DNA of 64,000 nucleotides, taken from positions 176,827,664 to 176,891,663 of the forward strand of contig CM054062.1 in the NCBI GenBank assembly GCA_028641055.1, in the 5' to 3' direction. The translations under genes were made by a program, and so were the position numbers. The stretch's first letter is position 1; each line of letters opens with the position of its first letter. The notes under the pieces were generated by a model that saw only the letters and a list, made by a program, of their open reading frames with translations, ran no database searches and had not been told where the DNA came from. The DNA is from Alopecurus myosuroides (Eukaryota > Streptophyta > Magnoliopsida > Poales > Poaceae). Below, one piece after another: positions 11,613 through 22,203 of the stretch.

Positions 11613-12189
11613 GAACTATTGTAAGTCTTGCTACATTTTCCAAAATTAGTTGAACTCAATCGTTAGGGTTATGAATCGTCCATCGTGTAACAGATGCTCA
11701 ATTCTGTCAATGCTTAATTATCTTTCTTTTTATTATTGCGGTCCTACTTGTGATGTTCGTTCGATCTTTTGAATAAATAAATGCCGATGATTACAAGAGT
11801 TGGTTCACACTAAGATGGCCTTGGTGGTCTTGTGCGCCTTGTGATTTTCACAAAGTTAGGATCTTGTGCATCCCACTTGGCGCACCCGGTCCACCAAGGC
11901 CGCTTATATGTGTCCACCCTAAATATGAGGCACACATCATTACGGTTATGAATCGTACATCGCTTGATTATCTTGCTTTTTATTATTGCAGTTTTACTTG
12001 TGATGTTCGTTCGATCTTTTGAATAAATATGCCGATGATTAAAAGAGCTGGTTCATACTAAGATGGCCTGGGTGGTTCGGTGCGCCTTGTGATTTTCACA
12101 AAGTTAGGATCTTGTGCATCCCACTTGGCGCTCCGGGTCCACCTAGGCTGCTTGTATGTGTCCACCCTAAATATGAGGCACACATACCG
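11613..12189 (+). repeat. Tandem duplication of about 250 bases downstream of the second CACTA gene
   Basis: Two direct copies (about 11660-11938 and 11939-12186) share long blocks such as tgatgttcgttcgatctttt, gtgcgccttgtgattttcac and taaatatgaggcacacat. The offset is about 247-249 bases over most of the unit. No coding potential is seen. Confidence 0.85.
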
Positions 12190-12930
12190 ATGACCATCTT
12201 GTTCCTTTTAAGAGGTACTATAGGCGGTGGTGATCCGGGGAAAGGAGGAAGATGAGGGTTTCTGGAACTAAACAATGTCAGATATGTAATATCGTGAGAT
12301 CCGAACGAAGTTGAACCCTTTTGTCCACATACGTAATGGTGACATTCCTCAGAATCCCTTCCGGGGTTATGAAGAATGTCCCCACTATGTACGTGGACAA
12401 AAGGGTCTAACCTTGTTCGGATCTCACGATGTTACATATATGATTTTGTTTAGTTTCAAAGATTTCCAGAGACCCTTGTCTTTGTCCTTTTCCGGATCAC
12501 CATCACGTGTACTACCTCGTAGCAAGCACAAAATGTGAAGGTCCAACTTCACATCAAGGCCCGATGACCATCTTGTTCCTGTTAAGAGGTACTACAGGCC
12601 GGTGGTGATCCGGGAAAAGGATGAAGATGAGGGTTTCGGTTGGAACTAAGGAACGTCGCATATGTAATACTATTGTTAGTGAGATCAGAACTGAGTTGCA
12701 CCGTTTGGTACATATACGCAATGGTGATATTTTTCATTGCCCCGGACAGGGCTATGAAGAATATCACCGTTATGTATGTGCACGAAATGGTCCAACTTTG
12801 TTCGGATTTCACAAACACTTACGTATGTGATTTTGTTTAGTTTCAACGAAGTTCAAAAACCCTTGTCTTCATCCTTCTCCGGATCTCCATCACGTGTACT
12901 ACCTCGTAACAAGCACAAGATATGAGAAGG
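12190..12930. repeat. Two tandem long foldbacks (hairpins of about 310 bases)
   Basis: Two direct copies start at the shared phrase ccgatgaccatcttgttcct (about 12188 and 12561). Each copy is itself an imperfect inverted repeat: 12212-12518 and 12586-12904. In copy 1, gtgagatccgaac and cttttgtccac on the left pair with gtggacaaaag and gttcggatctcac on the right. The small ORFs here are by-products of the repeats. They could be a duplicated MITE or hairpin RNA source. Confidence 0.85.
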
Positions 12931-13047
12931 GCCAATTTGATCCTTTGTGTTTAACTTTCATCTTATTTATGTCATATTCCTCCATTTACTATTTATTGCA
13001 GACATGTTTAAAACTATTGTTTTTGGTTTTCTTTCTTGTCATTACAG
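12931..13047 (+). other. Short spacer ending in a strong 3' splice site
   Basis: T-rich sequence ending gttttctttcttgtcattacag at 13047, immediately before ATG 13048. This is a textbook plant acceptor, so the third ORF may be an exon of a longer transcript starting upstream. Confidence 0.5.
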
Positions 13048-13248
13048 ATGCCGAGGTGCTACGTGGTGTTTAGAGGCAGGGTTCCAGGAGTCTACGATCA
13101 CTTGGAAGACTGCTTCGAGCAGGTGAACAAGTTTAGAGGGAATGCCTACAAAGCCTACAACACAAGAGTGGCGGCGGAAGCTAGGTGGTTCATCCATCTC
13201 GAGGAACAGAAGAAGAAGAAGAAGAAGAACAAGTGGATAAAGAGTTGA
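13048..13248 (+). CDS. Small protein with RNase H1 N-terminal hybrid-binding (viroplasmin-like) domain
   Basis: ATG 13048 directly follows a strong splice acceptor, so it is preferred over an in-frame start at 13036 that lies inside the pyrimidine tract. The 66-residue product matches the RNase H1 N-terminal / caulimovirus viroplasmin domain: YVVFRGRVPGVYDHLEDC, QVNKFRGNAYKAYNTR, then AAEARWF, covering residues 4 to about 52. In RNase H1 this fold binds RNA/DNA hybrids or double-stranded RNA. No RNase H catalytic domain follows. The tail is a Lys run encoded by (AAG)n, then a stop. One base out of frame just after it, 13248 onwards encodes a hydrophobic segment (LAAALVAVASLVMLWFLAR) ending in a stop, so a membrane-anchored ancestral form is possible. 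It is on the same strand as the other CACTA genes and lies just inside the right subterminal array. Confidence 0.75.
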   Translation: MPRCYVVFRGRVPGVYDHLEDCFEQVNKFRGNAYKAYNTRVAAEARWFIHLEEQKKKKKKNKWIKS

Positions 13249-13610
13249 AGACCCTCGCCGCCGCTCTTGTCGCCGTCGCCTCGCTCGTCATGCTATGGTT
13301 CCTAGCTAGATGATTAGGTTATCGGCGACTAGATAGGTCACTTGTAACGATGATGAAGCATCGATCGATGTAATTGGTCCCGGTGATTAACTGTCTGATG
13401 TATCTATTTGACTCTGATAAACACTTTGTATTGATAATCAACTATTTGATGTAGCTATTCAGAATTCTAAGCAGTATGATCAACTATGATATATTATTTG
13501 TTTGTCACAGAACTGTTTTGATCCATTTTTTCTACTTATATTCTTCTGTATTTGATCTGTATATACCTGTATAAATACGGTACCGTGTATTTAAAAAAAA
13601 TACAACATAG
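13249..13610 (+). other. 3' flank of the third CACTA ORF
   Basis: The first 70 bases can encode a hydrophobic helix in a shifted frame (see the preceding ORF). The rest is AT-rich non-coding sequence with no other recognisable feature. Confidence 0.5.
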
Positions 13611-13911
13611 TATAGCCGTGACGCACCTAAATGGATAGGCGTGGCGCACCAAGAAACATAGCCGTGGAGGCATTATATAGGCGCGGCGCACCGGTGAGGT
13701 TCGGCGTGGCGCACCACTGAAGTTAGGCGTGACGCACCACAAAATAGCCGCAGCGCACCGTGGCCGTGCGTCGCGGGTAACAATAGGCCCGGCCCACCGA
13801 GCAGGTGCGTCACGGCTAACTCAATAGGCGCGGCGTGAGAGCCGTGACGCGCCGTGGTGCGTCACGGATAAGCAATTCCGTGCGTCACGCATGACCTTTT
13901 CCTTAGTAGTG
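13611..13911 (-). repeat. CACTA right subterminal array and terminus
   Basis: At least ten degenerate copies of tagccgtgacgcacc / ggtgcgtcacggcta occur between 13611 and 13895, followed by the terminal TTTTCCTTAGTAGTG ending at 13911 and the ATA target duplication. This mirrors the left end. Confidence 0.9.
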
Positions 13912-16270
13912 ATAGCGACAATCAAAGCATAAGTGGTACCACAAGTTCAAAAACTAAAAGATCATAGAGGCTATAAGTGACTGATTTGTAGTAAAAAACA
14001 TGGTGTAAGCATGTGTCAAGTCAAGCAAATAAAACATTCAAAGAAGAACACCACAAATTTATTCTTCAATGACAAGAACAACACATGATTCTTTCAATGG
14101 CACATTAAACACTCTCAGCTATTTGGAAAAAATCATGCTACTAACTAACCACCATGATTTAGAATTAAAATAACATCTAGCATGATATAAAAACGTCTAG
14201 CCAGAGTCTATACAAGCTTATATTTGCATCGTTATAAATTCTACTACATGCAACAGTTTCTTTTCCCAACAAGCACCATTCAAAATATGTTTCAACAAAG
14301 ATTCTCTAAATGATACAGAAACAAAACATGAGAGTACTCACATAACAATACTAAAACTAACATCTCTGAATAAGAGATGCAATGAAAACAAAAGCTAAAC
14401 ATGAATTTTGCAGCAGTTAGAAGGAAAACTATGTGTACGAGCAGAACGAGTATTCAAATGAAAAATCAGAGCGTGTATCTCTCCCAAACAAGGATTCTAG
14501 GTTCCAATGATGTTTATTTCAGCAAGGAAAACAAAAGAAAAATAAAAGACGCTCCAAATAAATTTCATATGGTGTGACCGAATAAAAATATAGTTTCACT
14601 AGAAGTGACATTATAAATTGTTGATGAAGAAGGGGATGCCTTGGGAATCCCCAAGCTTAGATGCTCTAGTCTTCTCAAAATTTTATGGGATGAACCACAG
14701 GTGCATCCCCAAGCTTTGACCTTGCACTCTTCTTGATCACATTATATCACCATGTTCTCTTGACCCTTGAAAACTTCCTTCACACCACACTCAAAGAGCA
14801 ATTCACATTAGAGGGTTAGTGCAACAATAAAAAATCCATGGGCTCTGTATGGGCACAAGTGCTATTGATACTTTTAAACATTAGTTACAGCTACTGATGT
14901 TTTGTGAAGCAAAGAAATCTACTTGACATCGTACAAGAGCAAATGCAAGAAAAATGGCAGAATCTGCCAAAACCAGAATAGTCTGTAAAGACAAAAAAAA
15001 TCGGGGCACTTACGTTGCTCAGATCGAAAAAGTTAAAGAACAAAAAAGTTGAAGAATTAGCCGAGGAATAAGAAAAACAAATTTCAGATCATTCTGATCT
15101 TTCTGGATTTTCTACGATTTTTTACGGTGCACAACAAAAATCTGTTTTCCTGTGCAGAAATCCAAAACCAACTCCAAGTCCCTCAGAAACTTTAGTTTGC
15201 ACTACTGAAACATGAAAATAAAGATACAAATGAGTTTCTACAAAAGTATACAACCCCTTGACTCAAAGAAAATAGAGAAAAACCAATAAAAAATAAAACC
15301 ATGGGTTATCTCCCAAGAAGTGCTTTTCATTAATGCCTTTTAGCTAGTCCGAGAAAAGTGGATTCAAGTGTTTGCAAGTGAAGAAACATCCGAATCAATA
15401 ATTCCCTCCAAAACCCCAATTGTAGCAATGGGTACTTTAGACATCCCTGGAGATGATTCCACATGCAAATCACTTTTAGTTTCACTAAAAGTTTTATTTA
15501 TTTTAAGTACATTAGGGGATTTTGGTTTAGGCACCTTAGGGAAATACATAATTTTTTTCTTTATTCCCGTAGGAGGTTTCTCCCTCTAAAACTTAAGAGA
15601 AGAAAAGTTGAGCTTAAAGTGTCCATAGCCTCCTCTAATTTACCAATCCTCATATTTTGACTATCATGGATATTGCTAGGTTGTAAAACAGCAAATCCTT
15701 GTTGATACTTACTATTGATTCACTAGCTTTGCTAGCATTATCAAGGAAATACGACAAATTTTTCTCCATGGAGTTTAGCTTTTTAATAACATCATATAAA
15801 GTGATTTCAGTTTTAACAACCTTAGTAGGAGGTGTTCCAACTAAATTACAGGCTTCCAAAGCATATGTTCCCAGAAAATTACCGCATGTAAGAGTGTCTA
15901 GAACATACCTATACCAGCTAGTAATACCAACATAAAAATTCCTAAGAAGGATTAAAGTGGAATATTTCTTAGTGCATCTATGATGAGCATCACTTATCCT
16001 ATACCAAGCATCTTTCAAACTTTCTCCACCTTGTTGCTTAAAATAACAAACTTCAACTTCAGGAACACTCATTTTAGCAAGACTAAAAACAGGATTAAAA
16101 AAGCTACAACTAAAATAAGAACTATATTTTTTGTGTTTTTGATAAAGAGAAGAAAACAAGACAAAATAAAATAAACTAAGCAAAACAAAAACAAAGTAAA
16201 GAGATTGGAGGTGATAGTCTCCCCTTGCAGAAAGTATCTTCCTCCCCGGCAACTGCGCTAGAAATCAGCT
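13912..16270 (-). mobile_element. Ty3-gypsy internal region (minus-oriented), interrupted by the CACTA
   Basis: Continues from base 177 after removal of the CACTA. The left part (to about 15600) is AT-rich and non-coding, with the phrase ccccaagcttagatgctc typical of grass gypsy internal DNA. The right part carries a gag remnant (15650-16252) and, next to the LTR, a primer-binding site at about 16243-16260. On the minus strand that site reads gcgcagttgccgggga, close to the complement of the 3' end of tRNA-Asp. No protease, polymerase or integrase is visible, so the element is non-autonomous or deleted. Confidence 0.75.
15650..16252 (-). pseudogene. Gypsy gag fragment
   Basis: Minus-strand ORF whose middle has a recognisable gag-type segment: QQGGESLKDAWYRISDAHHR followed by ILLRNFYVGITSWYRYVLDTL and NFLGTYALEA. 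These match structural proteins of grass Ty3-gypsy elements. The first 60 or so residues are low-complexity readings of the leader and may not be translated; a likely start is the Met in MSVPEVEV (about 16074). The protein is short, with no zinc knuckle or downstream polyprotein, so it is treated as a remnant. Confidence 0.65.
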
Positions 16271-17870
16271 TGATGCGCGTGTAACACACGTTCGTTGGGA
16301 GATCCCAAGAGGAAGGTATGAAGAGCACAATAGAAACTTTCCTTCAGAAAGAAACCAAGGTTGAATCGACCAGTAGAAGGAAGGAGTAACTTCATAAGGT
16401 TGATGTAGCTGAGATGGCAGAGCACACTACCGGTTCAGAAACAACGTGGAACCTACACAACACAATCAAATCACTTTGCCCCAACAAAGCAGTGAGGTTT
16501 TCAATCTCACCGGTTTTGCTGAACACAAAGAGGTAAAACGTATGGTGTGGAAAACAGCACGAGCACAGTATGAAAACTATAGAAGCAGTGTGAAAAGAAT
16601 GGTAACAGTGTGTGTATTATCAGTATGAGAAAATGGAACGGGGTCCACAGTTCACTAGTGGTGTCTCTCCATAGAAGATAAATAACATGTGTGGCGAAAA
16701 AATTACGGTTGGGTAATTGACAGAAATGAAGGCTGCACCGTAGTGCATATGGAAGACATAAATATTACTATATGATTCATGCGGGCATTACAACAAGATA
16801 CATAGACCGTCATCCAACTGCATCTATGACTAATAATCCACCCTCCGAATCTCATCTGAACAAACATTGTGTATTAAGTTGCAAGCAACAGATAATCGCA
16901 GTAAGCAAAGTGTGTAATGTAAACAATGTAAACAAAGTAAACACCGTTGTTTTCTCCCTAATGGCATTAACACATCCTCCATGTGTCACGTTTCTATCAC
17001 TCGAGCACAGATGCAAAGGTGGCATGAACCCACTATCAAGCATAAATACTCCCTCTTGGAGTTACTAGCATCTACTTGCCTAGAGTCTCTACTAATAACG
17101 GAGAGCATGCAAGATCATAAATAACATGTGCATGATAGATTGATAATCAGAAGACACAGAATTCAACATTCATCAGATCCCAGCAAACACAACATGTAGC
17201 ATTACATAAAGATGATGTCGATCATGTAGGGAAGCTCACGAGATCTAAACATGAGGAAAAAAGTGGAGAAGATGACCATCTAGCTACTTCTATGGACCCG
17301 TAGTCCAGGGATGAACTACTCACGCATCACTTCGGAGGAGGGCATGGTGGTGTAGAACCCTCTAGTAATGAATTTTCCTCCCGGCAGGGTGCCGGGGAGA
17401 GCTCCAGAACCCTCCCGATCTCGAGATGACGATGATGGAGGCCTCGGTCGTTTCTCAGGAAAAAGTGGTCATCTCTAGGGTTCACGTATCGGGGTGATTA
17501 TATAGGCGAAAGGGCGATGTCAGTGGACTCCCAAGGGGCCCACACCACCCCTAGGTGCGGCCAGGGGGCGCGCCACCCTATGGTGTGCCCCCCCTGTGGC
17601 CCCTCTCTGGGCCTCTTTGGGACTCCATGGAACCTTCGGTAATTCTAAGACTTCCGGACTTTTAATTTTCCAATTCCAAGAATATTTCCAGAACAACTTT
17701 GCTAAAACTAAAAAAACAGCAGAAAATATGGAACTGGCTCTATGGCATCTTGTCAATAGGTTAGTCCCGGAAATCGATAAAAATGACATAAAGTGTATAG
17801 CAAACATGTAGGAAATAACATGAAAACAACATAGAACATCAGAAATTAAGGATACGTTTATGAGGTATAA
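16271..17870 (-). repeat. LTR of the minus-oriented gypsy element (5' LTR, right edge approximate)
   Basis: Begins with TGATGCGCGTGTAACACACG next to the primer-binding site, and contains phrases common in grass gypsy LTRs such as gtccacagttcactag and ggagagcatgcaagatcata. The distal end is degraded near 17850-17880 (ggatacgtttatgagg), where the expected terminal ...CA is not clear. The small ORFs inside are not supported as genes. Confidence 0.65.
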
Positions 17871-18319
17871 GTGGGAAAACCCTAACGAGGACAGAGACAT
17901 GCATGACTTACCTAGGGGTCATGCCGACCTAATCTGATTGTTCGAGGTGACGGCGAAGGCTCGGGGAAAGCTATGTGCGGCAGCAGATCGCTTGTGGTCG
18001 CTTTGTTGTGACGGAGATGTCGAGGTGTGCAACTACGGGGCGTGGATGGAGGCGGTGCTCCGGTGCACCAGCGGCATATCAGAGGCTAGGGATAGGTCGT
18101 GCTCGTCCAGGGCTTCTAGAAACAGAAAGAATGGATGGATGAGGGGCTCCAAGGTGACCGTAACCTGCACCTCAACATGCATGGTCGTTGGCGGAGAGTT
18201 TCTACTCTCACTGCTCGTAGAGAGCGACAGAGCTTTTGTTGACTTTATAGGTGGGGAGACAGAAGCGTATGGGTAGAATGGCGAACGGGAGCCTCGCATT
18301 GCCCTCTTTGCCTCCTTAT
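17871..18319. other. Unassigned GC-rich repeat-like sequence, left of the Copia solo LTR
   Basis: Continues with the sequence right of 21077 once the solo LTR is removed. It contains an ORF (17938-18276) with no recognised domain. Base composition and context suggest an old LTR or transposon fragment, but I could not identify it. Confidence 0.3.
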
Positions 18320-19377
18320 TGTTGGGAATATGCCCTAGAGGCAATCATGTATGATGTAATTCCCAATGTATTTATAAATTTATTAAGTTGTCCTTATTTT
18401 GAACATCTGATATATATCATTGAATATGTGATTCGATTGTGGAACTATGTATTCATGTTGTTCATACTAAATTGTCCTTGGTCATTAAGGTTGTGCTGGA
18501 CACACAATCTAGACTAATGTGAGTGTTGGCTGACGACTCGGTTCCACTTGTCATGGGCATGGTGATGCCATTCCAACTTTCACATACTCGGCTAAAGAGT
18601 TTAGCAATCCGGACTGACCCATATTAAGATGCAACGAGTAAGTCGTCGTTTGCATGTCACGATCAATGTAATCCTTAGACCTGAGGTTGTCGCACAATCC
18701 GAGTTGTGGATAACTGATTTAGGTTCTGTCAAACGTTGTTTCGTGACAAGGCAGTTATAAAGGCAGAGTTCGGGTCGAATGAGAAGCAAACTGCGCGATG
18801 TCGATAATCAAGATGAGATTTTGCCCCTCCGTCTGGAGAGATATTTTCTGGGCCCTCTCGAGTGATATGATTCCGGAAGCATGGCCATGCGCGATTCAGT
18901 TAAGTGTTAGTCGGGTATATTGACTAAGAGTTAGTCAAATGAATCATATATTACAGACCGAGAAGAGAGTTGAGCTATTTAAGGGATGACGATAATTTTC
19001 CTACAGTTCAAGTAGGTATATCGTGAGGCAAAAGGGACTCGGATGAAAGTCACATTGGAAGGTATGTCGACATTGACTCTATGGCACTTGGGAGTCGGCA
19101 CGTTCTTCTAGGAGCCGCTACCGGTTGATCGATTGGGAGTCGGATTCTAATCGTGTCCAAATCGCCATGAGGTTGCAGGGTCGCACACTTAACAACGGGG
19201 GCAAGTATATTGGTCGGGTTGGACCCAAACCGGAAATGGACTGAATTAGTGAGTTGGACTCACATGGGGAATGGGACACAAGCGTTATGGATCTCACTCA
19301 CACTTGCTATATAAAGAGGGGCGCAGGTTGCCCAACGGGCACAAGTTTCCACTTGTTGGGAACCCTAGCCCAACTCA

Positions 19378-20803
19378 CACTACTAGGAAAACAGCTATAG
19401 GAGTAATAAAAAAAAAGATACCCGTGACACACCAAATGCTCGGTGCGTCACGGCTATGTACCCGTGGTGCACCAAACACCAGTGGTCCTCGGTGCGTCAC
19501 GCCTAAGGGCATAGCCATGACGCACCAAACATACGGTGCGTCACGGCTATAGGTGCGTGTTCGGTGGATACCATAGCCGTGACGCACCATATGTTTGGTG
19601 CGTCACGGGTATTTCAATAGTCGTGACACACCAAACATATGGTGCGTCACGGCTATGGTATCCACTGAAATTTTCCCTCCACACCCCCGGACCGCCTTTC
19701 TAGTTTTTTCACGGAAGATTTCCATGTCTAAAAAGCATCAAAAAATAAATTTCTTATAGATGCACGGAGAGTTTAAGGTATACTTTTTTAACAATTTTTG
19801 AAATATGTATTTCTACTTTCTGAGCAAAAGTTCGTTAAAAAAAGTAAAATGGGCATAACTTTTGCATACGATGTCGGAATTTAAAGTTCAATATACCAAT
19901 GGAAACTAGAAAAAAAAGGAACTCAACCTCACTGGCCTTCGGCCTGTGAGCCTTTTTTAGATTCTCCAAATTCCGAAAGGAAAAAAGTTATGGCCGTTTG
20001 AAGATTTTTTACTAGAAAATAATAAAAAAAAATATATATAGGCGTGACGCACCACATGTATGGTGCGTCACGGCTAAGTCTGGGCAGAAATTTTCGAATT
20101 TCGAACCCGGGAGAGGCCACCCACCTATATATACTCCCATTCCTCCTCCTTCCTCCACTCTTCTCCATTCCCTTCTCATTTCTTCTTTCTCCTTCCTCCA
20201 CTCTCCATTCTCTCTTCTCCCTTCCTCCTCCTACCACCACCACCACCTCACATCCACTCCGGCGACCACATCCTCGTGTCCACTCCGGCGACCTCTACTC
20301 CGGCGACCACCTCCTCTCCGGTGACCTCCTCTCTGGCGACCACCTCTACTCCGGTGACCACCTCCTCTCCGGTGACCTCCTCTCCGGCGGCCTCCTCCTC
20401 TCCGGCGGCCTCCTCCACTACCACGACCACCTTCTCTCCGGCGGCCACCTCCACTCCGGCGACCACCCTCCACTCCGGCCTCTCTGTTTTCATTTTTCAA
20501 AATTTCAAAATTTTGGGTAGCCAGATCTGGATCTAGATCTAGATCTCGATTTGTCCCGCTTTTTTTTAAAATTTCGCAATCAATAGCCGTGACGCACCAT
20601 CCATGAGGTGCGCCACGGGTAACTAAAGATAGCCGCGACGCACCAAACAGGTGGTGCGCCACGGGTAAACGAGATAGCCGTGACGCACCAAAATAGGTGC
20701 GTCACGGCTATTTTAATAGGCGCGGCGTGATAGCCGTGACGCACCATGGTACGTCACGGGTATGAAATTTGGTGCGTCACGCATTAGCGTTTTCCAAGTA
20801 GTG
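19378..20803 (+). mobile_element. Non-autonomous CACTA (1,426 bp) nested in the solo LTR
   Basis: Left end CACTACTAGGAAAACAGC is identical to the large CACTA's first bases, and the right end finishes CCAAGTAGTG. Target duplication TCA lies at 19375-19377 and 20804-20806. Subterminal copies of GGTGCGTCACGGCTA and TAGCCGTGACGCACC lie at 19438-19660, 20042-20080 and 20580-20785. It encodes no transposase. The interior has a TATA-like ctatatatac (about 20126) and a pyrimidine-rich leader-like stretch, as if derived from the promoter/leader of a related element. Confidence 0.95.
20255..20485 (+). repeat. Minisatellite of CTCCGGCGACCAC-type units
   Basis: About a dozen imperfect units of 12-18 bases (variants of ctccggcgaccacctcct and ctccggtgacctcct) in tandem. 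All six frames produce low-complexity ORFs, which explains the overlapping Pro/Ser/Thr-rich and Gly/Arg-rich readings. None is supported as a gene. Confidence 0.85.
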
Positions 20804-21072
20804 TCAGTCCAGCCGCCGCACCTGACCTAGCAGTCCGCCGTCGGAGCTCCTCCTCGTACGTGTGGATACCTACAGAGGTGTTGTACGTTCAGCACTTCGA
20901 CGATCGCGGGATTGGATCGGCTGGATCGGATCGTGGGACTACACTTCATCGATGTGCTTCTTCAATAATCCGCACATGCGCATCTAGTGGTAATCTTCGT
21001 GGCCTTCTACCTCGGCTAGATCTTGGGAGTACCGCGTAGAAAAGTGTTTGTTTATCTCTATGTGTTCCAACA

Positions 21073-22203
21073 CTTATATCGACATGGGGGCGGCTCGGGT
21101 CGGTGGGTGGCCTAGAACACCCATTGGTAGAGACGACGGTGGCGCCAGCGTGCCTGAGCGCAGAGCAGGGCCATGTCCTCTGGTTTGGTTGTTTTGCAGC
21201 ACATACGCTCGGTCGAAAATGATTCACGCTGTTCTGTCTGGCATGGGGTGCCCCTCACGAGTGGGTGTGTGGCTGCCAGAGTGGGTGCAGGGCTGAGCTC
21301 GGGTGGCTGGTAGGTGGGGTCAAGGCGAAGTTGCAGCGCCGCAGGCGCGCTGGTTGGGAATAGGGTTGCGAAGAGATGTGAAATTGGGAGGTGCTCGAGG
21401 TGGCTCAGCCCCGACCACGGTCTCCCTCGTGATCTCTCTCTTCTCACACCCTTCTCTCACACGCCAAGCAGCTAATAAGGCCAAAGGATCAAGCCAGGGC
21501 ATAATGCCCCTTGTGCCATGCATTCAAAGACAAAGAGAAATGAACAAGGTTTGAAACTTTGAATTCAAGTTTGAGTTTCAAACTGACTGAAAAAATGACC
21601 AAGTCATTTTCTGCCTTAACTTTGCACTGATAGAACATAAAGTTTCAAGCCCTAAATGATTTCTAAAAGGCCAAGCTAGGGTTTAAGGCTAGAGAATAAT
21701 TATCCAAGATCACAATTATTAATTATCAGAAATTTTTAAAATATATTTCATGGTTTTATTATTGGCCAAAGTAGGCAAGAAATAATAGATTTTCTGCCTC
21801 TTTGTAAACTAGCCAAATAAACCATCATGTCATAATTTCTTAGGCTTTAAGATAAAACATGACAATGACTTTATACATTATTACACGCAATGGTGGTGGA
21901 TGACAACCAAAAAAATCTTCCAAATATGTAGTATCAAAATTAATCGGTGAAAATGGCTAGTTGAAGAACATTTTTTTGGTCACTTAGCGACTTTAATTAG
22001 GGTTTTAGAAATTTTCAAATATTCCTTTTGGCATAATTATGAGGTATAACCATAATACCTCAATTCCATGAAAACGCATTTGAATAGAATCATGGATAAG
22101 TCATTATACACATGATCCATAATTGGAGCATGAAAAACAAAGAAAGAAAAACTGGATTCTAGGGTTTTAGAGAAATACCATTTTTTTTATCTTGGTACAC
22201 ACT
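21073..22203. other. Unassigned repeat-like sequence right of the solo LTR
   Basis: GC-rich until about 21540, then AT-rich without ORFs. It joins 17871-18319 across the CTTAT duplication. It may be an LTR of an unidentified retrotransposon, but no diagnostic end or domain was found. Confidence 0.3.

Larger units (their letters stand above)
178..13911 (+). mobile_element. Complete 13.7-kb CACTA (En/Spm) DNA transposon, decayed autonomous copy
   Basis: The left end reads CACTACTAGGAAAAC and the right end reads TTTTCCTTAGTAGTG, an imperfect terminal inverted repeat with the diagnostic CACTA tip. The flanking triplets are ATA (175-177) and ATA (13912-13914), the 3-bp target duplication typical of CACTA elements. 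Subterminal arrays of a GGTGCGTCACGGCTA-like repeat occupy both ends. Inside, on the plus strand, lie a TNP2-type transposase gene (1178-4629), a second gene (7825-11612) and a small third ORF (13048-13248). Both large genes contain in-frame stops, so this copy was built as an autonomous element but probably no longer makes full-length protein. It inserted into a gypsy element that continues on both sides. Confidence 0.95.
18320..21072 (+). mobile_element. Copia (Angela/BARE-like) solo LTR, split by a CACTA
   Basis: Starts TGTTGGGAATATGCCCTAG, the characteristic start of grass Angela/BARE/WIS-type Copia LTRs, and ends TGTTCCAACA, giving TGTTGG...CCAACA terminal inverted repeats. It is flanked by the 5-bp duplication CTTAT (18315-18319 and 21073-21077). 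With the inserted CACTA and its duplicated triplet removed the LTR is about 1,324 bases. No internal coding region is present, so it is a solo LTR formed by LTR-LTR recombination. Confidence 0.93.

Noticed and set aside
13048..13248. Integrated caulimovirus (pararetrovirus) remnant
   Set aside because: The domain also occurs in RNase H1 and cellular proteins. No movement protein, coat protein, RT or tRNA-Met primer site is nearby, and the ORF lies within intact CACTA borders.
20231..20662. Gly/Arg-rich and Pro/Ser/Thr-rich ORFs as novel proteins
   Set aside because: Produced in several frames by a minisatellite; no frame is favoured and no start context or domain supports them.
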